Assembly (NCBI GenBank): GCA_016935755.1
Contig: JAFGQI010000112.1
Location: forward strand, 1 to 64,000
Origin: Anaerolineales bacterium
GTDB lineage: Bacteria; Chloroflexota; Anaerolineae; Anaerolineales; UBA4823
Direction: 5' to 3'
Length of the DNA: 64,000 bases
Under the pieces are notes generated by a model. The model ran no database searches. It was not told the DNA's origin and saw only the letters and a program-made list of their open reading frames with translations. Position numbers and translations under genes: made by a program. Positions 32,797-42,042 of the stretch are shown here, in pieces; within the stretch, counting starts at the first letter, position 1; each line of letters starts with the position of its first letter.

Positions 32797-35120
32797 TCAT
32801 CTCTTTCCAGATAAGCTACGGATCGCCCATTTTCATCATCCATGACCATTGTGAGATGGTGACCTGGGCGAAATTGGGTCACATCGATCACACGCAGATA
32901 TCCTTCCTTGCTGGTTTCTTCAGGCAGGAAATCTAGGAGCCGGTTAGAGGAATGGTAGAAAAAGTCTCGATTGAAAATGACACCCTCATCATCCAGATAT
33001 ATTGCCAGAGGGAAGATATTGGCCTCCACCAGATCCTGAAAGAAGTGCGTGCCAAAAGATGCTTCAGGAGCGGCGCCAATCCCCTCGCCGGTCAGTTCTA
33101 CCAGCGCACGCGTATGATAGATATCCCCGTAACCAACCGATACGCCCAAATCGGGATTAGTCGTGCCCCACCGGCCCGGCCCAACGCAGATAAACACTTC
33201 ATTTTGTAAAGTGGTATTCAGACGCCCAATGGTGATTGCCAGTTCCGCCCGTGAGGCTGGCGTCGGCAAAGCATAGTACTCTTCTGGGGGCACGAATAGG
33301 ATGTAGCGCACAACGCTGATGCGCCCGCGTGGAGCCATCCGCCGGGTTGAGAAGACGATATCTTCACTATGAAGATTTGGGGGAAGCCGGGCTTCGGATT
33401 CCTTCAGGTGACTCTGGGGGCGGCATTGCAGCAAGGTAATCTGCACTTCAGGTTGAGGGCTGGCTGGTTCTAGTATCTGGATGGTGAACTCGGTATCCAC
33501 CGGCGAATGATAATTTTTTTCCAGGATTTGCAGTATTTGAGTAAAGCGCCTGGCCAGCGGAGTACGGCGGAATAATTCATCAAAGGTGAGCACCAGGTTG
33601 CCCACATTGCCCTGGCGGAGCATAATCCTCAGAGGGGTCAGGTAATCTCCCTGGTCAACCTGTACCAGATACCGCAGGACGGGGTAACGTGATTGCATCA
33701 CTTGATCAATGGGCAGAGACTTGAACTGATTATCCTGCAGATCAATCAGATCAATATATTGCTGCGAATAGCGGCGGATGGCTTTTGTGGAAGCCTCTGG
33801 ATGCAGCTGCGGATGGCTCAATGCCACCAGACGAGGGTAATCGTTGCCCACGCGATCCACTGCCCGTGTGCCTAAACCCCACACCAGGCGCAAAAAACCG
33901 TCGTCGCGGCGGATTTGAGGCGACCAGCGATACAGGTTGCGGCTGAAAGCCACCCCTGCCGCGTGAGGCAAATAGTAGCGCCCAAATTTTTCGCCCTGAA
34001 CGACCTGGATTAATACGGCCATGCGCTCATCATAATCCTGCAGCCCCTTGGATCGGCGATAGAGCAGCGCATCCGGGTTAAAAATACTGGCATAGATGCG
34101 GGTAATCGCTCTGGTCAGATCATGCAAATTCTCTTCGGGTGTGCCCTGGTTCGGGCAAAAATGGCTTTCATATTTTCCGGCGAAGGAAGTACCGAAGTTG
34201 TCTTCCAGCAAGCTGGAGGACCGTACGATGAGCGGACGGTCACCCACCTGATCCAGAATAATCCGGTATTTGTCCAGTATATCTTCCGGGAATTCTCCTT
34301 GCAGAAACTCTGCCTGTATCCGGGGGTAATCCGCCCGAATCTGTTCCTCTAATTTGTACTTTTGATCCCCCCAGTGCATCAAGCCGTTCAGAGCCATGAA
34401 GGTGTATGTCAGATCAGCGCCGATGAAATATGACTCTGGCACTTTCAGACAGGAACGAATATCGTCATCGCCCAGCTCCATCAAGATGCGCGCCGCTAAG
34501 AGCATCCCGGCAGCCTTGCCGCCAATTTTCCCGGACCCGATCTTGCGAGAGCGGATTTCGTTTAAGTCCGCAATCTTGAACCAATCCTTGGCAATCTTCA
34601 AATAAGCCAGGTGGTCGCTGATCATGGTGCGAATAAGCACCACCTTGATCTCTTGCAGGCGAGCTTCATGTTGCTGGCGCTGCTGAGCGGGCATTTTTTC
34701 AATCGCTATTGCCTGCTCGAAGAGCAGGTTCTGCGGAGCAAGTTCGGGGTTGAAGGAAACCTGCACATCTTCTGCGCCTCCGCCGCGTTCGGCTAAAGAC
34801 TCGCGCACGATCCGCTCAAATAAATCGTAAGGCAGATTATGGGCAAAATAGAAGTCCGTCAGATGATCCCGCACCCGCGACAGGCGCAGTTCCCAGATAT
34901 CGGCTGGCTCTTCCATGAATGGGTCATGCAGACCCTCCAAAGCCTGCGAGCGGATTGCTTTTTCGCGCGCCTCGGCTTCGAAAGCCAGTTGGGTCGTAAT
35001 GCCCCGGGCGAAAAGTTCACGGCGCATGCGGGCGCGAATCTGGTTGCTCAGAATTGGGTACTGCGCCAGGAAGAGATAGAGATGCAGAGCGCGATCGGAA
35101 GATGGTGGAGGTAAAGTCAT
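32793..35120 (-). CDS. PEP/pyruvate-binding (PPDK N-terminal) domain protein
   Basis: A 775-aa protein containing the ATP-grasp PEP/pyruvate-binding domain of PpsA/PPDK: SGKIGGKAAGMLLAARIL (about 210), IVRSSSLLEDNFGTSFAGKYES (about 310) and a later FGRYYLPHAAGVAFS. The phosphohistidine swivel domain with its catalytic His and the C-terminal PEP barrel were not found, so it is not a complete synthase or dikinase. The C-terminal third is unrecognised. The ATG at 35120 (TTG at 35126 is an alternative) has no ribosome-binding site, but TTGTTT-17-TATTTT ends 6 nt before it, suggesting a leaderless mRNA. Coupled to a deoxynucleoside kinase gene. Confidence 0.7.
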   Translation of the reverse strand: MTLPPPSSDRALHLYLFLAQYPILSNQIRARMRRELFARGITTQLAFEAEAREKAIRSQALEGLHDPFMEEPADIWELRLSRVRDHLTDFYFAHNLPYDLFERIVRESLAERGGGAEDVQVSFNPELAPQNLLFEQAIAIEKMPAQQRQQHEARLQEIKVVLIRTMISDHLAYLKIAKDWFKIADLNEIRSRKIGSGKIGGKAAGMLLAARILMELGDDDIRSCLKVPESYFIGADLTYTFMALNGLMHWGDQKYKLEEQIRADYPRIQAEFLQGEFPEDILDKYRIILDQVGDRPLIVRSSSLLEDNFGTSFAGKYESHFCPNQGTPEENLHDLTRAITRIYASIFNPDALLYRRSKGLQDYDERMAVLIQVVQGEKFGRYYLPHAAGVAFSRNLYRWSPQIRRDDGFLRLVWGLGTRAVDRVGNDYPRLVALSHPQLHPEASTKAIRRYSQQYIDLIDLQDNQFKSLPIDQVMQSRYPVLRYLVQVDQGDYLTPLRIMLRQGNVGNLVLTFDELFRRTPLARRFTQILQILEKNYHSPVDTEFTIQILEPASPQPEVQITLLQCRPQSHLKESEARLPPNLHSEDIVFSTRRMAPRGRISVVRYILFVPPEEYYALPTPASRAELAITIGRLNTTLQNEVFICVGPGRWGTTNPDLGVSVGYGDIYHTRALVELTGEGIGAAPEASFGTHFFQDLVEANIFPLAIYLDDEGVIFNRDFFYHSSNRLLDFLPEETSKEGYLRVIDVTQFRPGHHLTMVMDDENGRSVAYLERDE

Positions 35121-35126
35121 AGCCAA

Positions 35127-35155
35127 AAAATATGCGGGGCAATTAACAGAAACAA
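35127..35155 (-). promoter_or_regulatory. Probable leaderless promoter
   Basis: TTGTTT (35150-35155), 17-bp spacer, TATTTT (35127-35132) on the minus strand, with the -10 box ending 6 nt before the ATG at 35120. The -35 box directly abuts the dnaN terminator stem. Confidence 0.55.
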
Positions 35156-35181
35156 CACGTCAGCAGTTTCCTGCTAACGTG
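35143..35181 (-). terminator. Terminator of dnaN
   Basis: 11-bp stem CACGTTAGCAG/CTGCTGACGTG (one G-U pair) closed by a GAAA tetraloop and followed by the U-rich TTGTTTCTGTT on the minus strand, 23 nt after the dnaN stop codon. Confidence 0.75.
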
Positions 35182-35204
35182 CCAGATATTCTTCGTTTGA
35201 CGAA

Positions 35205-36350
35205 TCAATTGCCCAGATGCATGGGCATGATCACATGCAGGAAGTCGCCTTGCTCTTCTGCGCCGCCTACCGGGCGGATAACTCCCGGGCTGGTCTCCGT
35301 ATTGGTTTCCAAAACAACATTTGGGGTCCGGATTACATCCAGCACCTCACGCAGAAAACGCACATTGAAGGCGATCAGCAAAGCCGGTCCCTCAATGCTG
35401 GCATCTACCACACTCTGGTTGAACCCCGTTTCTTCTGACTGTCCAGAAATTTCCACCGTGCCTGGCTGCAATCCGCCTCCGGGGTTGATATTGATGCGGG
35501 CGATATGAGAACCTTCGCGAGCGAAAATTTCTGCCTGCTTACAGGCCTTTAAGAATGAGCTGGTAGAAAGCACGGCGCGAGTCTGGTATTGGCGCGGGAT
35601 GATTTGTTCGTAATCAGGGAAAGAACCATCGATGAGTTGGGAGACAAGCTCAACATCTCGCAGCCGGAATACTACCTGCCCGCGGCCAGGGGGCATAACC
35701 ATCGTCAGAGTTTGATCGCTGTCGCCCGAAACGCGAGCCAGTTCACTCAAAGCCCGCGCTGGGATGACTGCATTGAAAGGTCGCGAGGCAGGAGATGAAA
35801 GGGTCGCCTTCCGTACCGACAGGCGAAAGCCATCTGCTGCCGCCATGATCATCTGGTCGCCGTTCACACTCACCAGCACACCGGTGAGAATCGGTCGGGC
35901 GTCATCGGTGGAAGCAGCGAAGACAACTTGCTGAATCATTTCCTTGAGATCCGCAACGTTGATTTGAAGCCCCTGCGAAAAGTCAATCACCGGCATGGGG
36001 GGAAATTCCTGTGCATCGATACACTTCAGGTCAGTGTTCGAAGCCTCACAGTGCACATTCAAGGTCTGGGTGCGGACGTTAAGCGACATTTCAACATCTT
36101 TACCAGCCAACGAACTCACCAGATCGGAAAAAGTGCGCGCGGGAACCGTAGTCGATCCTTCCTCAATGGTCTTAGCGCCGATCCAACAGGTGATGCCCAG
36201 TTCAAGATTGGTGGCCGAAAGGCGCAGCCGGCCATCGTCTGTGGCGACCAGCACATTTGCCAGGACAGGTAAGGTGCTGCGGGGCGAAACCGCTCGCGAG
36301 ACAATACTCAAGCCTCGAGCCAGATTTTCCTGCAAAACAGTGACTCTCAT
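35205..36350 (-). CDS. dnaN: DNA polymerase III beta subunit (sliding clamp)
   Basis: A 381-aa sliding clamp, which encircles DNA and tethers the replicative polymerase. The three repeated clamp domains are recognisable: MRVTVLQENLARGLSIVSRAV at the start, VFAASTDDARPILTGVLV in the middle, and the C-terminal FNVRFLREVLDVI...PVGG...MPMHL, whose last residues form the hydrophobic peptide-binding pocket region. Length is near normal. AGAGGA lies 8 nt before the ATG. dnaA or recF are not adjacent, unlike the common bacterial order. Confidence 0.95.
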   Translation of the reverse strand: MRVTVLQENLARGLSIVSRAVSPRSTLPVLANVLVATDDGRLRLSATNLELGITCWIGAKTIEEGSTTVPARTFSDLVSSLAGKDVEMSLNVRTQTLNVHCEASNTDLKCIDAQEFPPMPVIDFSQGLQINVADLKEMIQQVVFAASTDDARPILTGVLVSVNGDQMIMAAADGFRLSVRKATLSSPASRPFNAVIPARALSELARVSGDSDQTLTMVMPPGRGQVVFRLRDVELVSQLIDGSFPDYEQIIPRQYQTRAVLSTSSFLKACKQAEIFAREGSHIARININPGGGLQPGTVEISGQSEETGFNQSVVDASIEGPALLIAFNVRFLREVLDVIRTPNVVLETNTETSPGVIRPVGGAEEQGDFLHVIMPMHLGN

Positions 36351-36384
36351 AGTCGCGGTCCTCTCATCGATTGGGGTTAATTAG

Positions 36385-36413
36385 AGTATACATCGAGTGC
36401 GCGCATTATGCAA
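36385..36413 (-). promoter_or_regulatory. Promoter of dnaN
   Basis: TTGCAT (36408-36413), 17-bp spacer, TATACT (36385-36390) on the minus strand, about 35 nt upstream of the ATG. Confidence 0.6.
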
Positions 36414-36447
36414 GCGGCTGTCCTTCTGAGACCACATGGATTTAACC

Positions 36448-36474
36448 AAAAAAGCGGGCGGCATAGCCGCCCGC
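36448..36474 (-). terminator. Terminator of the glutamate dehydrogenase gene
   Basis: Perfect 9-bp stem GCGGGCGGC/GCCGCCCGC with a 3-nt loop, followed on the minus strand by TTTTTT, starting 19 nt after the stop codon. Confidence 0.9.
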
Positions 36475-36493
36475 CTTGTCAGTTCTAACTGGT

Positions 36494-37780
36494 CTAGATC
36501 CAGCCGCGCAGTTCCATGGCTGTGAAGACACGTTTGATGGCCACCATGTAAGCAGCATCGCGCATGTACACCTTCTCGGCTTCGGACATCTCCAGCACGC
36601 TGCGGAAAGCCTGGGTCATCTTGGTATCCAGGCGCTCCAGCACTTCATCGCGAGTCCAGTAGTAATTCATATCATTCTGGACGCCTTCGAAGTAAGAGAC
36701 TGTCACGCCGCCAGCGTTGCACAGAAAGTCTGGGATGACAAAGATGCCGCGGCTCTTGAAGACCGCATCCGCCTCGGGTGTGGTTGGGCCGTTTGCGCCC
36801 TCGGCGACAATTCGCACCCGGTCGCTGACCTTCTTGACTGTCTCCGCATTGACCTGGCCTTCCAGAGCAGCGGGGATCAAAACATCCACATCCTTGGCAA
36901 TCCAGGCTTCGGCTTCTTCGATCTGGTAGCCAGCCTCGCGGGCCTTGGTCTTATCAATCGTTCCATACTGGTCAGTGATTGACATCAGGAAGCGGGGATT
37001 GACGCCATTCGGGTGGCTGACGGTATAGGGCATGCGATCGGCGCGATCCCAATAAGACACGCACATCACCTTGCCGCCCAGAAGTTCGGTAAAGCCGATG
37101 GCTGCATATTGAGAGACATTCCCAAAGCCCTGCACTGCAGCCAGAGACTTGGTGGGGTCCATCTGGAGGTGCTTCATCGCCTCGCGCACAGTGTATATGA
37201 CGCCAAAGCCCGTTGCCTCAGTGCGGCCTAACGAGCCGCCGCCTCCGACCGGCTTGCCGGTGATGACACCCGGGGTGTAATGTCCCACCAGCTTGGAATA
37301 TTCATCCATCATCCAGCCCATCATCTGGGGCGTGGTGCCAACATCCGGAGCCGGAACATCCTGGCGCGGGCCGATATTACGCCACATCTGGCCTACCCAG
37401 CCGCGGCAGAGTTTCTCTTTCTCGCTGACGGACAGGGTAGCTGGATCGACCGGAACGCCGCCCTTGCCGCCGCCCAGTGGGATATCGGCGACCGCACATT
37501 TCCAGGTCATCCACATCGCCAGTGCCCGCACGGTGTCCAGGGTTTCGGAGGGGTGAAAACGGATGCCGCCCTTTGCCGGACCGCGTACATCGCAGTGCTG
37601 CACACGATAACCAAAGAATAGACGGAGCGAACCATCATCCATACGCACCGGGATCTGAAACTTGAATTCACGGGATGGCCAGCGCATAACCTCGGCTACC
37701 TGGGGGTCCAGATTCAACGCCTTAGCAACGCCATCGAACTGTGCCTGAGCCATTTGAAAAGCGTTAATCAATTCTGCCAT
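36494..37780 (-). CDS. gdhA: Glutamate dehydrogenase (Glu/Leu/Phe/Val dehydrogenase family)
   Basis: A 428-aa enzyme for reversible oxidative deamination of glutamate to 2-oxoglutarate and ammonia with NAD(P). The substrate region GPAKGGIRFHP, the catalytic-lysine motif ADIPLGGGKGGV, and the Rossmann region VQGFGNVSQYAA are present. Length and order agree with clostridial or archaeal-type GDH rather than the short leucine dehydrogenases. AAGGAG lies about 8 nt before the ATG. A palindrome within a possible promoter lies about 155 nt upstream, suggesting control by a GntR-type regulator. A strong terminator follows. Confidence 0.92.
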   Translation of the reverse strand: MAELINAFQMAQAQFDGVAKALNLDPQVAEVMRWPSREFKFQIPVRMDDGSLRLFFGYRVQHCDVRGPAKGGIRFHPSETLDTVRALAMWMTWKCAVADIPLGGGKGGVPVDPATLSVSEKEKLCRGWVGQMWRNIGPRQDVPAPDVGTTPQMMGWMMDEYSKLVGHYTPGVITGKPVGGGGSLGRTEATGFGVIYTVREAMKHLQMDPTKSLAAVQGFGNVSQYAAIGFTELLGGKVMCVSYWDRADRMPYTVSHPNGVNPRFLMSITDQYGTIDKTKAREAGYQIEEAEAWIAKDVDVLIPAALEGQVNAETVKKVSDRVRIVAEGANGPTTPEADAVFKSRGIFVIPDFLCNAGGVTVSYFEGVQNDMNYYWTRDEVLERLDTKMTQAFRSVLEMSEAEKVYMRDAAYMVAIKRVFTAMELRGWI

Positions 37781-37831
37781 TGGATACTCTCCTTAAATTT
37801 ACTGTGTGGAAGTTGAATATTGGTTAAAAAC

Positions 37832-37859
37832 AAAAACGGGCACACCGGTATGGCGCCCG
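37832..37859 (-). terminator. Probable terminator of the gatB transcript
   Basis: Outer stem CGGGC/GCCCG with a partly paired interior and TTTTTGTTTTT on the minus strand, 113 nt after the gatB stop and 52 nt before the glutamate dehydrogenase start. If the glutamate dehydrogenase promoter is the one at about 37928-37955, this hairpin would lie in its leader and act as an attenuator. Confidence 0.5.
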
Positions 37860-37926
37860 CTGAACATAAAATCTCATATGTGCTGAAAAAGCTCATCGCG
37901 ATCAGTCCTGAACAGATCTTACTTAT

Positions 37927-37955
37927 AGATTAACAGATGTCAGACATCTCGTCAA
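37927..37955 (-). promoter_or_regulatory. Possible promoter with palindromic operator
   Basis: On the minus strand TTGACG (about 37950-37955) and a weak TAATCT -10 box with a 17-bp spacer that contains the 15-bp palindrome AGATGTC-T-GACATCT (37935-37949). A second inverted repeat CGTCA-TCT-TGACG (37950-37962) overlaps the -35. TGTCnGACA is like GntR/FCD operators. The -10 match is poor. Confidence 0.35.
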
Positions 37956-37971
37956 GATGACGAATGCCATG

Positions 37972-39492
37972 TTATCTGTGACATATTTCACATATTTTTT
38001 CGCCTTTCAGCTTGTGGAGCTGCCTCTCGAGTTCTTCTCGCAGTACCTCAGGGTCAGCCTGATTCTTCGCCAGGCGCATCACCTGGCCAAAAAACCAGCC
38101 TGAAATCGTCTCTTTGCCAGCCAGATAGGAATTCACCTGCTCCGGGTGCTCATGCAAAACCTGGCTAACCCATCCGGCGATCACCCGAGCATCGGATACC
38201 AGGCGCAGGCCGCGCTGATCGGCAATCCATCCTGCTGGCTTCCCACTCGCCAGCATCTCAGTCAGGATCGCCTTGGCTGTATTTTGATTGATCTCTCCCT
38301 GCGCCAGCAGATCGGCCAATTCTGCCAGGCTCTGGGGGGATACAGGCGAATGATCGATGCTAAGGGCGACCTGGTTCAGCCAGCCGAAAAGCTCTCCAGT
38401 CACCCAATTGGCTATCATCTTGGGACTGGCAGTCAGCGCAGACTGCACGGCTCGCTCATAATAATCGGCCACTGCCATCTCAGCCGTCAGCACACCAGCA
38501 TCATAGGCGCTCAGGCCATACTGACCCTGAAAGCGCTGCAGGCGTTCTGCCGGGAGTTCAGGTAGTCCAGACTGTACCTGGTGCAGCCACTGGGAATCGA
38601 TGACCAGGGGCGGAAGATCGGGTTCGGGGAAATAACGATAATCGTCCTCGGTCTCCTTTCTGCGCTGTAGAATAGTAATTTCCTGCTCATCGTCCCAGCC
38701 ACGTGTCTCTTGAAAGATTCTTTCTCCGCGCTGCAAAGCCTCTGTCTGGCGTTGGATTTCAAAGGTTACGGCCCGCTCCAGCACGCGGAAGCTGTTTAAA
38801 TTCTTTATTTCTACGCGCGTACCCAATTCTGGGCTGCCAACCGGGCGGACAGATATATTCGGTTCAATCCGTAAGACGCCCTTCTGCATATCCCCCGAGT
38901 TCACTCCCAGATAGCGCAGCAGGGAGCGCAGCGCCACGGCATACGCGCGCACTTCTTCTGCCGAATGGAAATCTGGTTCGGTGACAATTTCCACTAGCGG
39001 CACCCCCGCGCGGTTCAAGTCCACCAGAGAATATGCGCTTTTATCTCCTTCTTGCTCCATGCTGGTTTGCGCCTGACCTGGAGAGCTGATATGGGTCAGT
39101 TTGCCAGTATCCTCTTCCAGATGTACCCGCCGGATACGGATCGTTCGCTCACCCTGCGAGGTGAGGATATCCAGATGACCCTGACGCGCCAGCGGCTGTT
39201 CGTATTGTGAAATCTGGTAGCCTTTGGGGAGGTCGGGATAGAAGTAATTCTTGCGGGCGAAGATGCTGACCGGCATTACCTCGCATTTCAGGGCCAGCGC
39301 CACGCGCAGGCCGTATTCTACAGCCTTTCGATTGAGCACTGGTAAAACGCCTGGCATGCCTGCGCATACTGGACACACGGCTACATTCGGCTCTGCCCGC
39401 GTGGCATCCACTACCGGGCAGGGACAGAACATCTTCGATTTTGTCTCCAGTTCCGCATGAACTTCCAGGCCGATGACAGGCTCATAAAGCAT
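37972..39492 (-). CDS. gatB: Aspartyl/glutamyl-tRNA amidotransferase subunit B
   Basis: The 506-aa kinase/tRNA-binding subunit of GatCAB, which converts misacylated Glu-tRNA(Gln) or Asp-tRNA(Asn) to the amide. The family start [13 protein letters not shown], the zinc-binding CPCP...CPVCAGMPG, the phosphotransfer region [32 protein letters not shown] and [10 protein letters not shown] are visible, as is the C-terminal YqeY-like tail ([13 protein letters not shown]). The ATG at 39492 has TAAGG 9 nt upstream and was preferred over the ATG at 39501. It ends a long operon in which gatC and gatA lie four genes upstream. Confidence 0.95.
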   Translation of the reverse strand: MLYEPVIGLEVHAELETKSKMFCPCPVVDATRAEPNVAVCPVCAGMPGVLPVLNRKAVEYGLRVALALKCEVMPVSIFARKNYFYPDLPKGYQISQYEQPLARQGHLDILTSQGERTIRIRRVHLEEDTGKLTHISSPGQAQTSMEQEGDKSAYSLVDLNRAGVPLVEIVTEPDFHSAEEVRAYAVALRSLLRYLGVNSGDMQKGVLRIEPNISVRPVGSPELGTRVEIKNLNSFRVLERAVTFEIQRQTEALQRGERIFQETRGWDDEQEITILQRRKETEDDYRYFPEPDLPPLVIDSQWLHQVQSGLPELPAERLQRFQGQYGLSAYDAGVLTAEMAVADYYERAVQSALTASPKMIANWVTGELFGWLNQVALSIDHSPVSPQSLAELADLLAQGEINQNTAKAILTEMLASGKPAGWIADQRGLRLVSDARVIAGWVSQVLHEHPEQVNSYLAGKETISGWFFGQVMRLAKNQADPEVLREELERQLHKLKGEKICEICHR

Positions 39493-39503
39493 CCGGCCCA
39501 TCC

Positions 39504-40667
39504 TTACCCATACCGCCGCATAAACCTCTCCATCCGATGGAGAGCTTCCTCGATTTTCTCATAAGCGGTGGCATATGAGCAGCGGATATAGCCCTGCCCC
39601 CCAGCGCCAAAGGCTGAGCCTGGCACCGCAGCCACTTTTTCTTCTTCCAGCAATTTTTGGGCGAAAGTCTCGTCATCCATGCCGGTCACGGCGATATGCG
39701 GGAAGGCATAAAAGGCGCCTTTAGGCTCGAAAGTGGGCAGACCCAGGGTATTCAACCCCCCCACGATCAACTTGCGCCGCCGGTCATATTCGGCCAGCAT
39801 CTCTTGAACATGGGGTTCTGCTGACAGAAGCCCTTCCAGAGCAGCCGCCTGGGCTGTGGTCGGGGCAGACATGATTGTATATTGATGAATGCGCAACGGG
39901 CCCTGCATAATTTCCGCAGGGGCAGCCATATAACCAATGCGCCAACCCGTCATTGCATACGCTTTCGAAAAGCCACCCAGCGTGATGGTTCTTTGCCAGG
40001 CGCCCGGCAAAGCGGCAAAGCAAACATGCGGTGTGCCATACACCAGGCGGTCATAAATTTCATCCGAGATCACCACCAGGTCATGCTGCTCGGCAATACG
40101 TAAAACTTCCAGCAAGAATTCCCGCGAGGCCACTGCTCCGGTGGGGTTATTGGGGTATCCGATCAAGATGGCTTTGGTGCGAGGTGTAACCGCTGCTTCC
40201 AGGGCTTTCAGGTTTGGCTGAAAATTATCCTCCACCCGGCTGGGGATTTCGACCGGCACGCCTCCCGCCAGGACCACCTCGGGCTGGTAAGCCACAAAAC
40301 ATGGCGTTGGAATGAGCACTTCTTCGCCCGGCTCCAGCACCGCCATCAGCGCCAGGTACAGCGCTTCCGAAACTCCCACCGTGATCAATATTTCCGTCAC
40401 CGGGTCATATGAGACGCCGTAAAGCCGCTGCAGGTGGCGGGCCAATTCCTGGCGCAGTTCCAGGATGCCGGAGTTCGAGGTATAGTGGGTTTCGCCGCGC
40501 TGCAGAGAGCGGATGCCCGCTTGCAGAATCATATCAGGCGTGTCAAAATCAGGCTCGCCGATGCCCAAAGAGATCACATCCTTCATCGTGGCGACAATAT
40601 CGAAGAATTTGCGAATGCCAGAGGGCTTTAAGGTGGACACTCGATGTGCAAGGTAATTTTGCTTCAC
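39504..40667 (-). CDS. Pyridoxal-phosphate-dependent aminotransferase, class I/II
   Basis: A 387-aa aspartate-aminotransferase-like enzyme. Motifs: [64 protein letters not shown] and the PLP-lysine region [18 protein letters not shown]. It moves amino groups between amino acids and keto acids; the donor specificity (aspartate, alanine or aromatic) is unclear. The start is taken as the GTG at 40667, because AAGGAG lies 6 nt before it; the frame stays open to 40769 without support. It stops 11 nt before the gatB start. Confidence 0.9.
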   Translation of the reverse strand: MKQNYLAHRVSTLKPSGIRKFFDIVATMKDVISLGIGEPDFDTPDMILQAGIRSLQRGETHYTSNSGILELRQELARHLQRLYGVSYDPVTEILITVGVSEALYLALMAVLEPGEEVLIPTPCFVAYQPEVVLAGGVPVEIPSRVEDNFQPNLKALEAAVTPRTKAILIGYPNNPTGAVASREFLLEVLRIAEQHDLVVISDEIYDRLVYGTPHVCFAALPGAWQRTITLGGFSKAYAMTGWRIGYMAAPAEIMQGPLRIHQYTIMSAPTTAQAAALEGLLSAEPHVQEMLAEYDRRRKLIVGGLNTLGLPTFEPKGAFYAFPHIAVTGMDDETFAQKLLEEEKVAAVPGSAFGAGGQGYIRCSYATAYEKIEEALHRMERFMRRYG

Positions 40668-40716
40668 GTTTGCTCCTTCTTGAAAAAGTGATAGTGGATT
40701 AGAAATATTGATTACG

Positions 40717-40926
40717 CTAGCATGGGTTGATCTGCCAGTTATGGGTGATCTCGTCATAGCATAATTCAAAACCCTGGCCCGTTTGCACGCTGACCCGGAA
40801 GCATTTGCCTTCCGGCGTGCGCCAACTCGCTGTGCAAGCTGTCACCTCCAGACGCCGCTCCTGCCAATAGATGGCCGTGGGGCGTCCGGCGAAATCATAA
40901 TCTGAGCGACACTCAACGCGCCCCAC
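40717..40926 (-). CDS. Small conserved protein (DUF6504-like)
   Basis: A 69-aa protein starting at GTG. The pattern FAGRPTAIYWQERRLEV...TPEGKCFRVSV...GFELCYDEITHNWQI looks like the small DUF6504-type proteins found beside various enzymes in Gram-positive and Chloroflexota genomes; the assignment is by eye. Four Cys are present but are not spaced as a zinc ribbon. It lies 20 nt after the nucleotidyltransferase in the gat operon. Function unknown. Confidence 0.55.
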   Translation of the reverse strand: MGRVECRSDYDFAGRPTAIYWQERRLEVTACTASWRTPEGKCFRVSVQTGQGFELCYDEITHNWQINPC

Positions 40927-40946
40927 TTGAACTGGTTCTCCAGGCG

Positions 40947-41960
40947 CTATAATGTGACCTCCGTATTATCTCCAGCGTTGATCACGCCAAATCTGCGCTG
41001 AAGTTGAGCGCGACGCCCAATCAGGGAGTTTTCCAGGATCACGCTGGTTGTTTCAGCTTCCTCCTCCAGGATGGAATCACGAATAATGCTGTGCTCCACC
41101 TGGCAGCCCGCTCCTAACGAAACATTGGGGCCGATGATTGAACCACGCACATGCGCGGTAGGGTGGATAAACACTGGCGGTATAATGATCACTTCGGGTC
41201 GCTGCTGTGCCACCAGGCTGTTATCGCTCCCGTGCTCCAGCAGATAGCGGTTTGTCTCCAGTAAGGCTTCTGGCGTACCTGCATCTAACCACACATCCAC
41301 TTGCTGTGTACGCATTTTCAACCCCCGTTCCAGCATGATGTTAATTGCATCTACCAGAAAAAACTCGCCTTTTAACTGCTTATCCCGCGCGATTTGCTCA
41401 TCAATCGCAGCCAGCAAATCGCTTGCCTCCGGAAAGTAATACACCCCGACTACGGTCAGGTTGTTATCCAGATCCTGAGGCTTTTCGATCAGACGTTTCA
41501 CCCACCCCCCATTTTCGGTTTCCGCGACTCCAAAGCGGCGCGGGTCGGGCACTGGCTTTACCCAGGCGAATGCCTCAGCATGGTCCCCGGCAAGAAATGA
41601 GAAATCATTGGTGATCAGCGTATCACCTAATACGATCAACATTGGCCCATGCAGGTATTCCTGGGCCAGTTTGATGGCATGGGATTGTCCACGCGGATTC
41701 TCCTGGATGACAAAGTGCGCCGTCAGGTTCGGATAATGGGTGGTTACATGATCCTCTATCTGGTCGCCCAGGTAGCCCACAATATTGATCAGCTCCACCT
41801 GGTCATAATTGGGCAATGTGGTCAGGCTGTCCAGCAGGTGATCCAGGATCACCTTACCAGCCACACTGACCAGCTGTTTGGGTTTGCTCCAGGTATGCGG
41901 ACGAAGCCGGGATCCCAGCCCGGCCATCGGAATGAATACTTTTAACTTAAAATCCAGCAT
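40947..41960 (-). CDS. Sugar nucleotidyltransferase (glucose-1-phosphate thymidylyltransferase-like)
   Basis: A 337-aa NTP-transferase. The nucleotide-binding loop IPMAGLGSRLRPHTWSKPKQL is at residues 10-30, VLGDTLI binds the metal at about 111, and GEFFLVDAIN, VDVWLDAGTPEALLETNR fit the thymidylyl/guanylyl transferase family. The C-terminal left-handed beta-helix (IHPTAHVRGSIIGPNVSLGAGCQVEHSII) suggests an RmlA/GlmU-like or mannose-1-phosphate-guanylyltransferase-like enzyme supplying activated sugars. GAGGGAAAGC lies before the ATG. It sits 82 nt after pepF in the gat operon. Confidence 0.88.
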   Translation of the reverse strand: MLDFKLKVFIPMAGLGSRLRPHTWSKPKQLVSVAGKVILDHLLDSLTTLPNYDQVELINIVGYLGDQIEDHVTTHYPNLTAHFVIQENPRGQSHAIKLAQEYLHGPMLIVLGDTLITNDFSFLAGDHAEAFAWVKPVPDPRRFGVAETENGGWVKRLIEKPQDLDNNLTVVGVYYFPEASDLLAAIDEQIARDKQLKGEFFLVDAINIMLERGLKMRTQQVDVWLDAGTPEALLETNRYLLEHGSDNSLVAQQRPEVIIIPPVFIHPTAHVRGSIIGPNVSLGAGCQVEHSIIRDSILEEEAETTSVILENSLIGRRAQLQRRFGVINAGDNTEVTL

Positions 41961-42042
41961 GCTTTCCCTCTACCTGCAATGGGATGGTGGATATCTGGTG
42001 CATCCCTCCATATTATAAACCCGACCAGGAACCTCAAGGCGC

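Noticed and set aside
32793-35120. Phosphoenolpyruvate synthase or pyruvate phosphate dikinase
   Set aside because: Only the N-terminal nucleotide-binding domain was recognised; the phospho-His and PEP domains were not found.
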